Shown: positions 23,605 to 32,444, counted from the stretch's first letter. The stretch is 64,000 nucleotides of DNA from Campylobacter magnus (GCF_028649595.1 NZ_JAQSLK010000001.1:451764-515763); one strand, 5' to 3'. Translations and numbers: made by a program. The notes: generated by a model from the letters alone, not told the origin.

Positions 23605-26600
23605 CTAGCTGTTTTCTACTGCTTTTATTTCATCATCACTTAGGTTGTAGAGTTTATAGACAGCTGTGTTTATGCGCTCGTCTGTGGCTTTTAGCTGTGA
23701 GTTTAGCTCTGCACATTTTGCCTTAAAGCTCTCAAAAAACTCCAGCACTTCGCCCTGCTCGCTTAGGGGCACTTTTATTTTGCTGATTTTTAAGAATTCT
23801 TTAAAGTCTAGTTTGTAAAACTCGCTTAAAGCACTTGGGATTTTTTCTACATTGTAATTTGCCTTTAAAAGCGTCCAAAAATTATTTGTAAGCTTGGCAA
23901 ACTGAGCGTTTAAATCAATCATAATATCTGCTAAGTCTGCTAATTCTTTTTGGAATTCCAAAGATATATTTGGAATTCCAAAATTTTCAAAATAAACTTT
24001 GCGGATTTCTCTACCATCTACACCAAGTTCTGGGCAATTTGATTTTATCCATAATTTAGCAAGTTTTGAGTTTAAAATAGCTACTAAAAACTTTAATGAA
24101 ATATTTTCATCTTTTGCTGTTAGAATAAAACTTTTATCATTTGTGAAATATCCATTTTCATCATAAGAAAAAGGATAAAATGCTGTCATATTTGGATAAA
24201 CAATTTTTGGTTTAGAGAATTCTTTTAAATAAACACAATTTCTTAAATTATAAGGTGTAATGCCTTTGTCGCCACGCTTTTCTAGTTTGTCGTAAAACTG
24301 CGATAAATGCTCTTTTATAGCTGGATAATCATCTATATTTATAGGTTCTAAATTTTCACTTTTTAAGCCATTGTGAGTGTTTATCATATAAAGCTCAAAA
24401 CTAGAATTCCAAGCCTTTATATCGCGCCCTCGCAAAAGTGGCTTTATAAGCTCTGCGCTTTTGGCATCTTTTTTGATAAGCTCGTTTTTTGTATTTTCAT
24501 CAATGTAAAAAGCATCGTTAAAACCCGTTAGAATTCCACGATAAATTTCAATAGGCAAAGATTTCAAAGGTGTAAAAGTATCAATTTTAGCTAGAATTCC
24601 AGCTGTTGCGTTGCTCTCAAAAGTCCAAGCAGAATTTGAGAATTCCTTAAAACTAGAATTCTGCTTTACATAATTTTCTAAATCACTTGTGATTTCTTTA
24701 CAAGCGCAAATTTGAGTTTGCTTTTCGTAAGGTTCTTTGCGTAAAATTAGAATTTGCGGGTCTACTACAGCATCAGCAAAAACTTTAACCCCAGCAAAAT
24801 CAATAAGCAAAAGCGGATTTGTATAAGAAATAAAAAATCGTCTTAAACCTTCACCATATTTGGCTTTTAGCCACTTATTTGAAGCGATAAAGCCTAAAAA
24901 TCCGTGATTTTTCAGCAGTTTTGTGCCTTGCTCGTAAAATAAACAATACAAATCAGCTGATTTATTATAGCTAGCAAAGCCACATTTGCTATAAACTTCG
25001 CTCATTTGCCCCATACTTTGTAGCTGGACATACGGCGGATTGCCTACGATGATGTCAAAGCCACCATTTTCAAATACTTCTGGGAATTCCTTTTGCCAGT
25101 CAAATAGCTCGGTTATTAGTGAGTTGCCACATTTTATCTTGCCACTTAGGGTGCTTAGTTTGGTGCCTTTTTTCGCTGTGTTTAGCCAAAGTGAGAGCTT
25201 GGCGATTTCTACGCTCTCGCCGTTTATATCCACGCCGTAGATGTTGTTTTCTAGGATTTTGTCATCATAGTAGCTAAAATCAAGCTGTGAGCCATAAAGG
25301 GCGTTTTCTAGCTCATCTAGCAAGGCGTGCTGGGTTTTTAGATATTTTAGCGTGGCGTTTAGAAAGGCGCCTGACCCACAAGCTGGGTCGCAGATTTTAA
25401 GCCCTAGCAAATACTCTCTGTAAGCTTGTAGGGTTTTGATTTTATCTTCTTTTTTGCTTTTGGTGCTTTTGGTGAAGTTTTCGTTTATGCCAAGTTCTGC
25501 TTTTTTGCTCTCGCAGAGTGTGCCAAGAGTGCTTTCTACTATGTATTTGGTGATGTAGGCTGGGGTGTAGAAAACTCCGTCTTTTTTGCGTTTGTTTTGT
25601 TCTTTTATGCCTGTTAGTTCGTTTTTTTTGCTCTCTATCTCGCTAATGCTGTGTTCGAAAATATGTCCCAAAATATCCACACTAACATCGCTATCAAAGT
25701 CGTAGTTTGCGATTTTTTGGCAATGGAATTCTAGAATTTCATCGCTGATTTTCAGGCGGTCTAGCAGCTCATCGCTTTTGAAAAGTCCGCCGTTATAAGC
25801 AAAAATATCCATACTCTCATCGCCACTATCAATCCAGCCAAAATACTGCTTTATAAGGTCATAAAGTGGGATTTGGATGTGAATTTCTTTTGCTTTTTTG
25901 AAACGCTCGATTATGCCTAGCATTGAGTTTGGTGGCAAAAGTCCTTTGTCTTCGCAAAAGAAAATAAACAAAAATCTATCAAGCAATTTTTGGCTTTTTG
26001 AGAATAATTCTAGCTCGTCAGTGTCTTTGTTTTGCTCGCAAAGGTTGGCAAAAAGAGCGTTTTTAAACTCTGTGTAGTCTTTGTAAAGGGCTTTTGTGAT
26101 TTGTTCTTCACGGCTTAGGCTGAGTTCTTTGATTTTGGCTGGGATATCGGCTGTGATCTGCGCTAGGGCTAAAAGCGTGTAAAGCTCGCAAAAGCCCTTA
26201 AAATCAAGCGTAAAAAGGTGGAATTCCACAAAATCAGTCGCATCATCAATGTAAAAGCGTAGTTTTTCAAAGTTCGAGATAACTACATAGCGACAGCCTG
26301 CGTTGTGGGCTTTGTAGCCTAGGGCTTGGTTTTCTATTTTGGCAAGGTCGGTTGTGTCTGTACCTTTTAGTTCTATTACGCATTTTACTTTGCTATCAAT
26401 GATGATTGCGCCATCTGCTTTGCGTGCGTCTTTTTTGTCTGCGCTTTCGTTGCGCTTTTCGGTTATTAGGTTGTAGTTTGGTTCTGGATTTATCGTATAT
26501 CCTAGGATATTTACAAAAATATCACGCAAAAAGCCCTCTTGGTATTGTTCTTCTTTGCTAGCTTTGATTTGCTCGATTTTTTGTGGGTTTTGGTAGGTAT

Positions 26601-26682
26601 TTTGGAATTCCTTGTATTTTTGCTCTAAAAGCTCTGCGTCAATGCTTTTAATGTATTTATCTAATACTGATTTTTGAAACAT
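23605..26682 (-). CDS. Type IIG restriction-modification enzyme, Eco57I-like single chain
   Basis: A 1025-residue fused nuclease, adenine methyltransferase and specificity protein. The N-terminal PD-(D/E)xK-type nuclease has ADGAIIIDSK...CVIELKG (near 85-115). The methyltransferase has motif I DPACGSGAFLNATL (near residue 425) and motif IV GNPPYVQLQ (near 550). The C-terminal part resembles TaqI-like target recognition domains. The recognition sequence cannot be read from the protein. Several GGAATTCC-containing stretches lie inside the gene. It is divergent from the Tat-exported dehydrogenase. Confidence 0.9.
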   Translation of the reverse strand: MFQKSVLDKYIKSIDAELLEQKYKEFQNTYQNPQKIEQIKASKEEQYQEGFLRDIFVNILGYTINPEPNYNLITEKRNESADKKDARKADGAIIIDSKVKCVIELKGTDTTDLAKIENQALGYKAHNAGCRYVVISNFEKLRFYIDDATDFVEFHLFTLDFKGFCELYTLLALAQITADIPAKIKELSLSREEQITKALYKDYTEFKNALFANLCEQNKDTDELELFSKSQKLLDRFLFIFFCEDKGLLPPNSMLGIIERFKKAKEIHIQIPLYDLIKQYFGWIDSGDESMDIFAYNGGLFKSDELLDRLKISDEILEFHCQKIANYDFDSDVSVDILGHIFEHSISEIESKKNELTGIKEQNKRKKDGVFYTPAYITKYIVESTLGTLCESKKAELGINENFTKSTKSKKEDKIKTLQAYREYLLGLKICDPACGSGAFLNATLKYLKTQHALLDELENALYGSQLDFSYYDDKILENNIYGVDINGESVEIAKLSLWLNTAKKGTKLSTLSGKIKCGNSLITELFDWQKEFPEVFENGGFDIIVGNPPYVQLQSMGQMSEVYSKCGFASYNKSADLYCLFYEQGTKLLKNHGFLGFIASNKWLKAKYGEGLRRFFISYTNPLLLIDFAGVKVFADAVVDPQILILRKEPYEKQTQICACKEITSDLENYVKQNSSFKEFSNSAWTFESNATAGILAKIDTFTPLKSLPIEIYRGILTGFNDAFYIDENTKNELIKKDAKSAELIKPLLRGRDIKAWNSSFELYMINTHNGLKSENLEPINIDDYPAIKEHLSQFYDKLEKRGDKGITPYNLRNCVYLKEFSKPKIVYPNMTAFYPFSYDENGYFTNDKSFILTAKDENISLKFLVAILNSKLAKLWIKSNCPELGVDGREIRKVYFENFGIPNISLEFQKELADLADIMIDLNAQFAKLTNNFWTLLKANYNVEKIPSALSEFYKLDFKEFLKISKIKVPLSEQGEVLEFFESFKAKCAELNSQLKATDERINTAVYKLYNLSDDEIKAVENS

Positions 26683-26746
26683 CTTTTGCCCTTACGATTT
26701 TTAGCTTGAATTCTAGCAAAAATTTAAAAAAATTTTTCAAAAACCC

Positions 26747-26777
26747 TTGACTTACACTTGGTGTAATGTTTTATAAT
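26747..26777 (+). promoter_or_regulatory. MerR-type promoter of the alcohol dehydrogenase
   Basis: -35 TTGACT (26747-26752), dyad TTACACTTGGTGTAA (26752-26766) and -10 TATAAT (26772-26777) with a 19-base spacer. Bases 26745-26781 are identical to the promoter at 19821-19857, implying one regulator for both. Confidence 0.8.
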
Positions 26778-26804
26778 TTTTCATATCTTTTTAAAGGAGC
26801 AAAA

Positions 26805-27947
26805 ATGAATGAAATCAAAAATAAAGATCGTAGAGATTTTCTAACAAAAGCAGCCGTTGCTGGCGTAGCAATCGGTGCTGGCACAAATCTTTTTGGCGCA
26901 GCGAATAAGCCAAATATCGCTTGTAAAGGTTGGGCGGCTTTTGATGAGAGTGGTGAGTTGAGGCCGTGGAGATTTGAGCGTAGAGCTGTGGGCGATGATG
27001 ATATCTTAATAGAAGTGATGGCTACTAGTATCTGCCATAGTGATATACACACAGAGCTAGGGCATTGGGGTAAGCAAATCTATCCACAAGTACCTGGCCA
27101 TGAGATAGTAGGTCTCGTGCGTGAAGTGGGTAAAAATGTCAAAAACTTCAAAATCGGTGACCGGGCTGGTGTAGGCTGTATGGTGGATAACACAGATATC
27201 GCTACGGCTGGGAGCGAGGAGCAATACAGCAAAAATACGATTTTTACCTACGGGTATCCATATCCTAAAGAGCCTACTGGTATAAGTCAAGGCGGATATA
27301 GCGATTATTTTGTTGTAAATTCGCATTTTGCTATCCATATCCCAAATGAGCTTAGCTGGGATGAGGCTGCACCGCTAATGTGCGCTGGAATCACCACCTA
27401 CTCACCTATAATGAAATATATGAAAAAAGGTGATAATGTAGCAATCATCGGTATTGGTGGCCTAGGGCACCTTGGGATTAAAATTGCTATTGCTAAGGGC
27501 GCGAAAGTAACGGCATTTACTACGACTGAGAGCAAAATCAAAGATATAGAGAGCTGGGGCGCAAAAGCCGTGCTAGTAAAAAGTAGCGATGATTTAGCGC
27601 CGTTTAGGGCTAAATTTGATTTTGCGCTTAGCACTATTCCTTATGAATTTGAGATGGAGCCATATATTGCGATGGTTAAGCCTTTTGGCAATTTCACTCT
27701 AGTTGGTATGCCTATAAATTTCAGCCAAAAAACCCAAACCTTAAATCTAGCTAGTACAAAAGTAAATTTAAATGCTAGTTTAATTGGCGGTATGAAAGAG
27801 ACTGCGGAAATGGCTGAGTTCTGCGCTAAAGCTGGAGTTCGCCCAAATATAGTAAAAATCACTGGCGAACAGATAAATCAAGCTTGGCGTGATGTAGTAG
27901 CAAAAAGAGCTAGATATCGCTTCGTGATCGATCCAAAGAGCTTTTAG
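26805..27947 (+). CDS. Tat-exported zinc-type alcohol dehydrogenase
   Basis: A 380-residue medium-chain dehydrogenase preceded by a twin-arginine signal (RRDFLTKAAVAGVAIGAG), so probably moved folded to the periplasm. The catalytic zinc ligands are present in CHSDIH, GHEIVG and LMCAGITTY, and the nucleotide site is GIGGLGHLGIKIA. The lobe that normally binds structural zinc has lost its four cysteines (GCMVDNTDIATAGSEEQYSK). I chose the ATG at 26805 behind AAAGGAG; an ATG at 26766 lies inside the promoter. It is followed by an MdaB-like quinone reductase. Confidence 0.88.
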   Translation: MNEIKNKDRRDFLTKAAVAGVAIGAGTNLFGAANKPNIACKGWAAFDESGELRPWRFERRAVGDDDILIEVMATSICHSDIHTELGHWGKQIYPQVPGHEIVGLVREVGKNVKNFKIGDRAGVGCMVDNTDIATAGSEEQYSKNTIFTYGYPYPKEPTGISQGGYSDYFVVNSHFAIHIPNELSWDEAAPLMCAGITTYSPIMKYMKKGDNVAIIGIGGLGHLGIKIAIAKGAKVTAFTTTESKIKDIESWGAKAVLVKSSDDLAPFRAKFDFALSTIPYEFEMEPYIAMVKPFGNFTLVGMPINFSQKTQTLNLASTKVNLNASLIGGMKETAEMAEFCAKAGVRPNIVKITGEQINQAWRDVVAKRARYRFVIDPKSF

Positions 27948-27998
27948 CTTTTTTTAAATTAGCGAAATTTTGCTAAAATTCCGCAAAAAGGAGTAAAA

Positions 27999-28574
27999 AT
28001 GAAAGTATTAATTTTAGATGGCGGTAAAAATTTTGGTAGTAGCGGTGGCAAGCTAAGCACCTTGCTTTGTGATGTAGCAAGCGAAGAGCTACAAGCCAAA
28101 GGACACGAGGTGCTACGTACAAAAATAGACGATGGCTACGACATAGAAACTGAGGTAAAAAAGGTGCTGGACGCAGATGCTATAATCTGGCAATATCCTG
28201 GCTGGTGGATGAGTGAGCCTTGGATAGTAAAAAAATACCTTGATGAAGTTTTCATGGCAGCAGCAGCAAGCCTGCTAAAAAGCGATGGCAGGCACGCAAG
28301 CGACCCTGAGCACGGATATGGCACAGGCGGACTTGCTATAAATAAAAAATACATGATAAGCACTACCTGGAATGCACCAATTACGGCCTTTAATGATAAA
28401 AATGAGTTTTTTGAGGGGTGTGGGTGCGATGGTGTAACCTTCGCTATGCATAAGGCAATGGCATTTTGTGGTATGAAAGCACTGCCTAGTTTCATCTGTA
28501 ATGATGTGGTAAAAAATCCAAAAGTAGATGAGTATGTAAATGCGTATAGAGCGCATATAAGAGCAAATTTTTAA
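27999..28574 (+). CDS. mdaB: MdaB-like NAD(P)H quinone reductase, flavodoxin fold
   Basis: A 191-residue flavoprotein expected to reduce quinones by two electrons and protect against oxidative stress. It opens with KVLILDGGKNFGSSGGKLS (FMN phosphate loop) and has IIWQYPGWWMSEPWIVKKYLDEVF, a hallmark of MdaB, then STTWNAP. AAAGGAG lies before the ATG, 51 bases after the dehydrogenase stop, so both may respond to the MerR-type promoter. Its 3' flank enters the left arm of a 97-bp inverted repeat. Confidence 0.88.
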   Translation: MKVLILDGGKNFGSSGGKLSTLLCDVASEELQAKGHEVLRTKIDDGYDIETEVKKVLDADAIIWQYPGWWMSEPWIVKKYLDEVFMAAAASLLKSDGRHASDPEHGYGTGGLAINKKYMISTTWNAPITAFNDKNEFFEGCGCDGVTFAMHKAMAFCGMKALPSFICNDVVKNPKVDEYVNAYRAHIRANF

Positions 28575-28625
28575 GCTAAGAGAATTCTAGAATTCCCTAG
28601 GGAATTCTAGAATTCTAGAATTCCT
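28575..28625. repeat. Palindrome cluster after mdaB
   Basis: Overlapping copies AGAATTCTAGAATTCCC, CTAG, GGGAATTCTAGAATTC and TAGAATTCC form a nearly continuous run leading into the left inverted-repeat arm. A similar run follows the right arm (30355-30392). Confidence 0.85.
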
Positions 28626-28717
28626 TAAACGCTAGGGTCAGTCCCTATAAATACAGATAGTTTTTTATGCGAACTAAAATCATTTATATTTGGCAACTTC
28701 ACATTAGGCAAAGACTT
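28621..28717. repeat. Left arm of a perfect 97-bp inverted repeat
   Basis: Starts TTCCTTAAACGCTAGGGTC and ends CATTAGGCAAAGACTT. Its exact reverse complement is at 30264-30360, with no mismatch over 97 bases. The arm/unique-sequence junction coincides with the lost start of the dsbI pseudogene. Confidence 0.95.
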
Positions 28718-29341
28718 AATAAATAAAATCTCAAATTGGCAAGATACAAGGACGCCTTGGATTATAATGGTGATAATTAGCGCAGGGCTTGTCGTCACCT
28801 CGCATTCGTTTTTCCAAAACTACTTATATATGCACCCTTGCGAGTAGTGCGTTTATATACACTTTGCTTTTTTATGTATGACATTAGGAGGCACGTTAGC
28901 TGGCATTAGCCCTAAAAATATCATCTTAAAGCCAATTGCTTATGCTCTAAGCTTTCGGGGCGCGATTTTAGGTATTATGTATAGCTTAAAATTAGATAAA
29001 ATCTATAAAGCTGCGCGTGGTGATGACCCTTTTGGCGTGCAAGGCTGCTTAATTCAGCCGCGCTATCCATTTAATCTACCACTTCATGAGTGTGCTTTGA
29101 TTGGTTTTTGCCAACAGGGGATTGCGGATATGATAATCCTGTGGTGCCTGATGGCGCTGCGCTTGATGCCTTGCAACGCTATTTTATAGATATATATAGT
29201 GATGGCTGGTATTTAGTGCCTTCTATTAAGTTTATGAATATGCCGCAATGCACACTTTTAGGCTTTGGTGTTTGTTTTATAGTGCTTGTAGCTATGCTAG
29301 CATGCTATATTATCACCAAATTTAAACCTAAAAAAGCCTAA
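28718..29341 (+). pseudogene. dsbI: Broken second dsbI copy
   Basis: The translated remnant reads INKISNWQDTRTPWIIM, then FFQNYLYMHPCE, an amber stop, CVYIHFAFLCM, and a long DsbI-like stretch (SPKNIILKPIAYALSF, DDPFGVQGCLIQPRYPF). After a one-base shift near 29099 it resumes DWFLPTGDCGYDNPVVPDG and ends in GWYLVPSIKFMNMPQCTLL plus a final membrane helix. There are three lesions: no start codon (TTA where ATG is expected, at the repeat junction), TAG inside the CxxC site (probably CAG originally) and the frameshift. It resembles typical Campylobacter DsbI more closely than the intact copy does. Confidence 0.85.
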
Positions 29342-29451
29342 AATCTATTATGCTCATCTTAGAAACAATCTAAAAGATTGATTTAATAATTTTACAAAAA
29401 TTTAATAAAAACAAGCTACTATTACAAACATTTAAATTAAAAGGAAAAACA

Positions 29452-30039
29452 ATGAAAAACCATCTTTTACTTGCAAATAACGCCCTTGATGCTAATGCTA
29501 CTGTCGCAAGCCCGCTAAATCAAAACGCGCAAGGTCTTTTTGGCTTTAATAAAATGGCTTTGTTTGATTACGACTTAGATGATATGATAGAGTATGCAGC
29601 TCTTAACTCGCTTTTTGCTAATGCTGGCGCTGCAAATGCAGGATTTGCTAATCCGCTTTTTGGCAATCAGCTTTTTGCTAATAACGGCGCAAATATTTTC
29701 TCTCAAATATCTGCTTTATATAATGCAGATTTTTCACAGCTACAAACTAATAGCGCTCAAAGTCCGTTAAATCAAAACGCGCAAGGTCTTTTTGGCTTTA
29801 ATAAAATGGCTTTGTTTGATTACGACTTAGATGATATGATAGAAAATGCAGCTCTTAGCTCGCTTTTTGCTAATAATGCTAATACGCAGCTATTTTCTAC
29901 AAATGCCCTAAATAACGCCTTTATGATGGAAGCTTATGAAGACTTTTATGATGATATGAAAGATTACTATAAAATAGGTCTTTTAAACAAGCAAGATGCG
30001 CAAGGCGGCATGCAAGGCTTATTTTTTATAGATGATTGA
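29452..30039 (+). CDS. Orphan Asn/Ala-rich protein with an internal duplication
   Basis: A 195-residue protein of unknown family, with no cysteine and no obvious signal peptide. A block of about 38 residues starting SPLNQNAQGLFGFNKMAL occurs twice (residues 20-57 and 104-141), each containing FDYDLDDMIE. Between and after the copies it is rich in Asn, Ala, Leu and Phe with repeated SLFAN/QLFAN words. The end is acidic (EAYEDFYDDMKDYY). AAAAGGA precedes the start. It lies inside the inverted-repeat segment. Confidence 0.75.
   Translation: MKNHLLLANNALDANATVASPLNQNAQGLFGFNKMALFDYDLDDMIEYAALNSLFANAGAANAGFANPLFGNQLFANNGANIFSQISALYNADFSQLQTNSAQSPLNQNAQGLFGFNKMALFDYDLDDMIENAALSSLFANNANTQLFSTNALNNAFMMEAYEDFYDDMKDYYKIGLLNKQDAQGGMQGLFFIDD
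29509..29623 (+). repeat. Internal direct repeat, copy 1
   Basis: About 115 bases nearly identical to 29761-29875 (offset 252 bases, a handful of differences), indicating recent duplication inside one gene. Confidence 0.9.
29761..29875 (+). repeat. Internal direct repeat, copy 2
   Basis: Second copy of the 115-base unit in the orphan repeat protein; differs from copy 1 by a few bases, mostly at its start and near the GAGTAT/GAAAAT position. Confidence 0.9.
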
Positions 30040-30137
30040 TGCCTTTTTACTAGCGGATTTTTTGCTAGGATATACTTAGATGCGGCGCGGATTATTTACG
30101 CGCCCACACCTTACACTTATAAATATCTGGTTTTAGT

Positions 30138-30356
30138 TTGAATTTGCAAAGCGCCCTTTTTCTTGGAATTACTTTTTTTACCGCTGCCGCAAGCTTCATT
30201 GTACTAGCGCGAGCTGAATGCTTTGAATTTGCAAAAGGGGCTTTTCTTGGAATTAAAAAGGCAAAGTCTTTGCCTAATGTGAAGTTGCCAAATATAAATG
30301 ATTTTAGTTCGCATAAAAAACTATCTGTATTTATAGGGACTGACCCTAGCGTTTAA
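30138..30356 (+). CDS. Small membrane protein running into the right repeat arm, doubtful
   Basis: A 72-residue frame with one N-terminal membrane helix (MNLQSALFLGITFFTAAASF) and a basic tail whose last 31 residues are encoded by the right arm. The opposite strand of the arm is also open and reads into the dsbI frame at the left arm, so which frame is real is unclear. No good Shine-Dalgarno is seen. It would survive inversion of the segment intact. Confidence 0.35.
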   Translation: MNLQSALFLGITFFTAAASFIVLARAECFEFAKGAFLGIKKAKSLPNVKLPNINDFSSHKKLSVFIGTDPSV

Positions 30357-30360
30357 GGAA
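30264..30360. repeat. Right arm of the perfect 97-bp inverted repeat
   Basis: Exact reverse complement of 28621-28717. The arms enclose 1546 bases with the dsbI remnant, the repeat protein and part of the small membrane frame. Confidence 0.95.
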
Positions 30361-30396
30361 TTCTAAAATTCCCTAGGGAATTCTAGAATTTTAGAG

Positions 30397-31593
30397 TTAA
30401 AAATACCTGCGCCTTACCCATGCGTAGTAAAACGAGCCCAATATAAAAAGCACGCCGATAAAGCCGGTGATAACTGGCAGGCTAAACCCAAGCTCAAAAG
30501 CAAGCCCTACCCCAGATGCTACAAGCGAGGCTACGATAAAAAAGACCATATCGTTATAAGCTACGATGCGTCCGTAAAATGCGCTATCGCAGGTATTTTG
30601 AAGGCGAGTGAAGGTGTAGCTCCAAATGCTATTGCAAAAAAATGCTGCTAAGAAAATGCCTAGTAAGCTCGTGTAAAAATTACTCTCTAAACATGCCCAG
30701 AGCATTATACAAAGCCCTTGAAATGCTAAAAAATAAATCATATTTTTCTCACTTACAAAGCGTGAGAGTAGAACTGGCCCCACGCACAGCGCAAAGGCTC
30801 TGGCTGTGTTTAAAAAGCCAATAGCAAGAGCGACGCTCAAAATGCCCTTATATTTATAATCTACAAGCAAAGCCACGATAGTATCGTAAGCAAAAAGCCC
30901 AACTAATGCGTGTAAGAAAATAAGGTGTAAAATCACAGGCTTTGATTTTATGTAATAAAAAGTCTGCGTAAACATTTTTAGAGCGCCGGTGGCGGCGTTT
31001 TGTAAGGCAGGCTCTCTAAAACGGGTGCCAAAAAGTATAAAAATACCGACGCAATAAAGCGCAAAATCAAAAAGAAAACTAGCCTTAATGCCGTAAAAAT
31101 GCACAAAAATCCCAGCAAGCCCCATGCCAGCTGTGTATGAAAAAGCAAAAATCATTGAGTGAATTTCGTTTGCGATGATAAGATGTGGTTTTGCTAGCAG
31201 GCTTGGCAGCAGGCTCATTTCGGTTTGAAAAAACAGCGTCCCCACACCCATACGAATAAAAATCAGCGCCATAAGTAACCACAAAAAATCCAAGCTATCA
31301 ATTAACAAAAGTGCTAGCACGCTAAGGGCTTCTGTAAACATGAGAACTAGCATTAGCGTGCGTTTTGGAAGCTTGTCAATGATAATGCCGTTAAATGGCG
31401 CAAGCACAATACTAGGCAAAAACGCCATCATTGCAGCCAGCGAGAGTGCCCAGACTGGGGCTTTTAGCTCTATTAGCAAGGTAAAAATGCCAGTGTGAGA
31501 AAACCACGCGCCAAAATAGCAAATGAGCTGAACGGCACTAAGGCGCGCTAAGGCGTGATTATAGCGAAGTAAGGCAAGGTATTTTAGTAGCAT
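30397..31593 (-). CDS. Major facilitator superfamily transporter
   Basis: A 398-residue protein with about twelve membrane helices. It has the loop 2-3 motif in simplified form (NGIIIDKLPKRTLM) and a matching pattern in the second half. It is most like the MFS group of enterobactin-exporter-like and unspecific efflux proteins; the substrate cannot be named. It stands between the inverted-repeat segment and the glycosyltransferases, with palindrome runs at both ends. Confidence 0.82.
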   Translation of the reverse strand: MLLKYLALLRYNHALARLSAVQLICYFGAWFSHTGIFTLLIELKAPVWALSLAAMMAFLPSIVLAPFNGIIIDKLPKRTLMLVLMFTEALSVLALLLIDSLDFLWLLMALIFIRMGVGTLFFQTEMSLLPSLLAKPHLIIANEIHSMIFAFSYTAGMGLAGIFVHFYGIKASFLFDFALYCVGIFILFGTRFREPALQNAATGALKMFTQTFYYIKSKPVILHLIFLHALVGLFAYDTIVALLVDYKYKGILSVALAIGFLNTARAFALCVGPVLLSRFVSEKNMIYFLAFQGLCIMLWACLESNFYTSLLGIFLAAFFCNSIWSYTFTRLQNTCDSAFYGRIVAYNDMVFFIVASLVASGVGLAFELGFSLPVITGFIGVLFILGSFYYAWVRRRYF

Positions 31594-31611
31594 TTTTTCT
31601 CTTTTTTATTA

Positions 31612-31730
31612 TATGAATTCTAGAATTCCTAAGGTTTTTTAAACATTTTGCTAAGGAATTCTAGATTTTTTTTAGAAATTCTAGATTTTTTAAGGAATTC
31701 TAGATTTTTATTTAGGAATTCTAGAATTCC
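31612..31730. repeat. Palindrome cluster between MFS gene and glycosyltransferases
   Basis: Five copies or half copies of GGAATTCTAGAATTCC separated by T-rich spacers (AGATTTTTTT). On the minus strand this follows the glycosyltransferase stop, so it may also terminate that operon. Confidence 0.85.
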
Positions 31731-32444
31731 TTATAGCCCAGCCCTTCTTTTCATCTCAGTTATCATTATGTCAGCACATTTTTCCCAGCTAAATAATTTA
31801 GCTCGCTCTAAGCCTTTTTTTGAGTTTTCTTGTCTTAAATTTTCATTATAGTAGTAGCTTTCATAAGCTTTTATATGAGCTTCGTCATCGTCATAGTCTA
31901 TCATTATGCCAGCTTGCCCTGCTACTTCTGGTAGGCTTGAGTTATTACTTGTTATTACAGGTGTACCACAGCTCATAGCTTCTAGTGGTGGTAAGCCAAA
32001 GCCTTCGTAAGCAGATGTATAGACAAAGAAAAGTGCGCCTGAGTATAGTGCTGCTTGATCACTATCATCTACATAGCCTATTTTAAGAATTTTAGATTTT
32101 ATATTTTCATCTAAAGAACCTATTTCATTTTCTAGCTTTTCAATAAAAGCATCCCAGTGAGCTCCACCTAGAACAAATACTAAATCATCTATATTATTTT
32201 TGCTAATAAAATTAGCAAAACATTTTACTGCTCTAATTAGATTTTTTCTAGGCTCTAGTGTACAAAGTGAAAATATATATTTTTTATTTTCTGGGATATT
32301 ATATTTTTTTCTAGCTCTCGCAATTTCATCAGCATTTGCTGGTTTAAATCTTTCATCACAAGCTAGTGGGGTTACTATTATGTTTTCAGGTTTTAAGTGT
32401 GGGAGGTGCTTTAAAAAATCAGTCTTGGTGTAAGCGGAGTTGGC
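31731..32444 (-). repeat. Repeated glycosyltransferase C-terminal block, copy 3
   Basis: About 714 bases nearly identical to 33091-33804 and 34399-35112. The shared palindrome-containing spacer before each gene is also repeated. Confidence 0.9.

Noticed and set aside
29341..30137. Recombinase or invertase gene for the inverted-repeat segment
   Set aside because: No serine or tyrosine recombinase motif occurs inside or beside the segment; any inversion would have to use general recombination or an enzyme encoded elsewhere.
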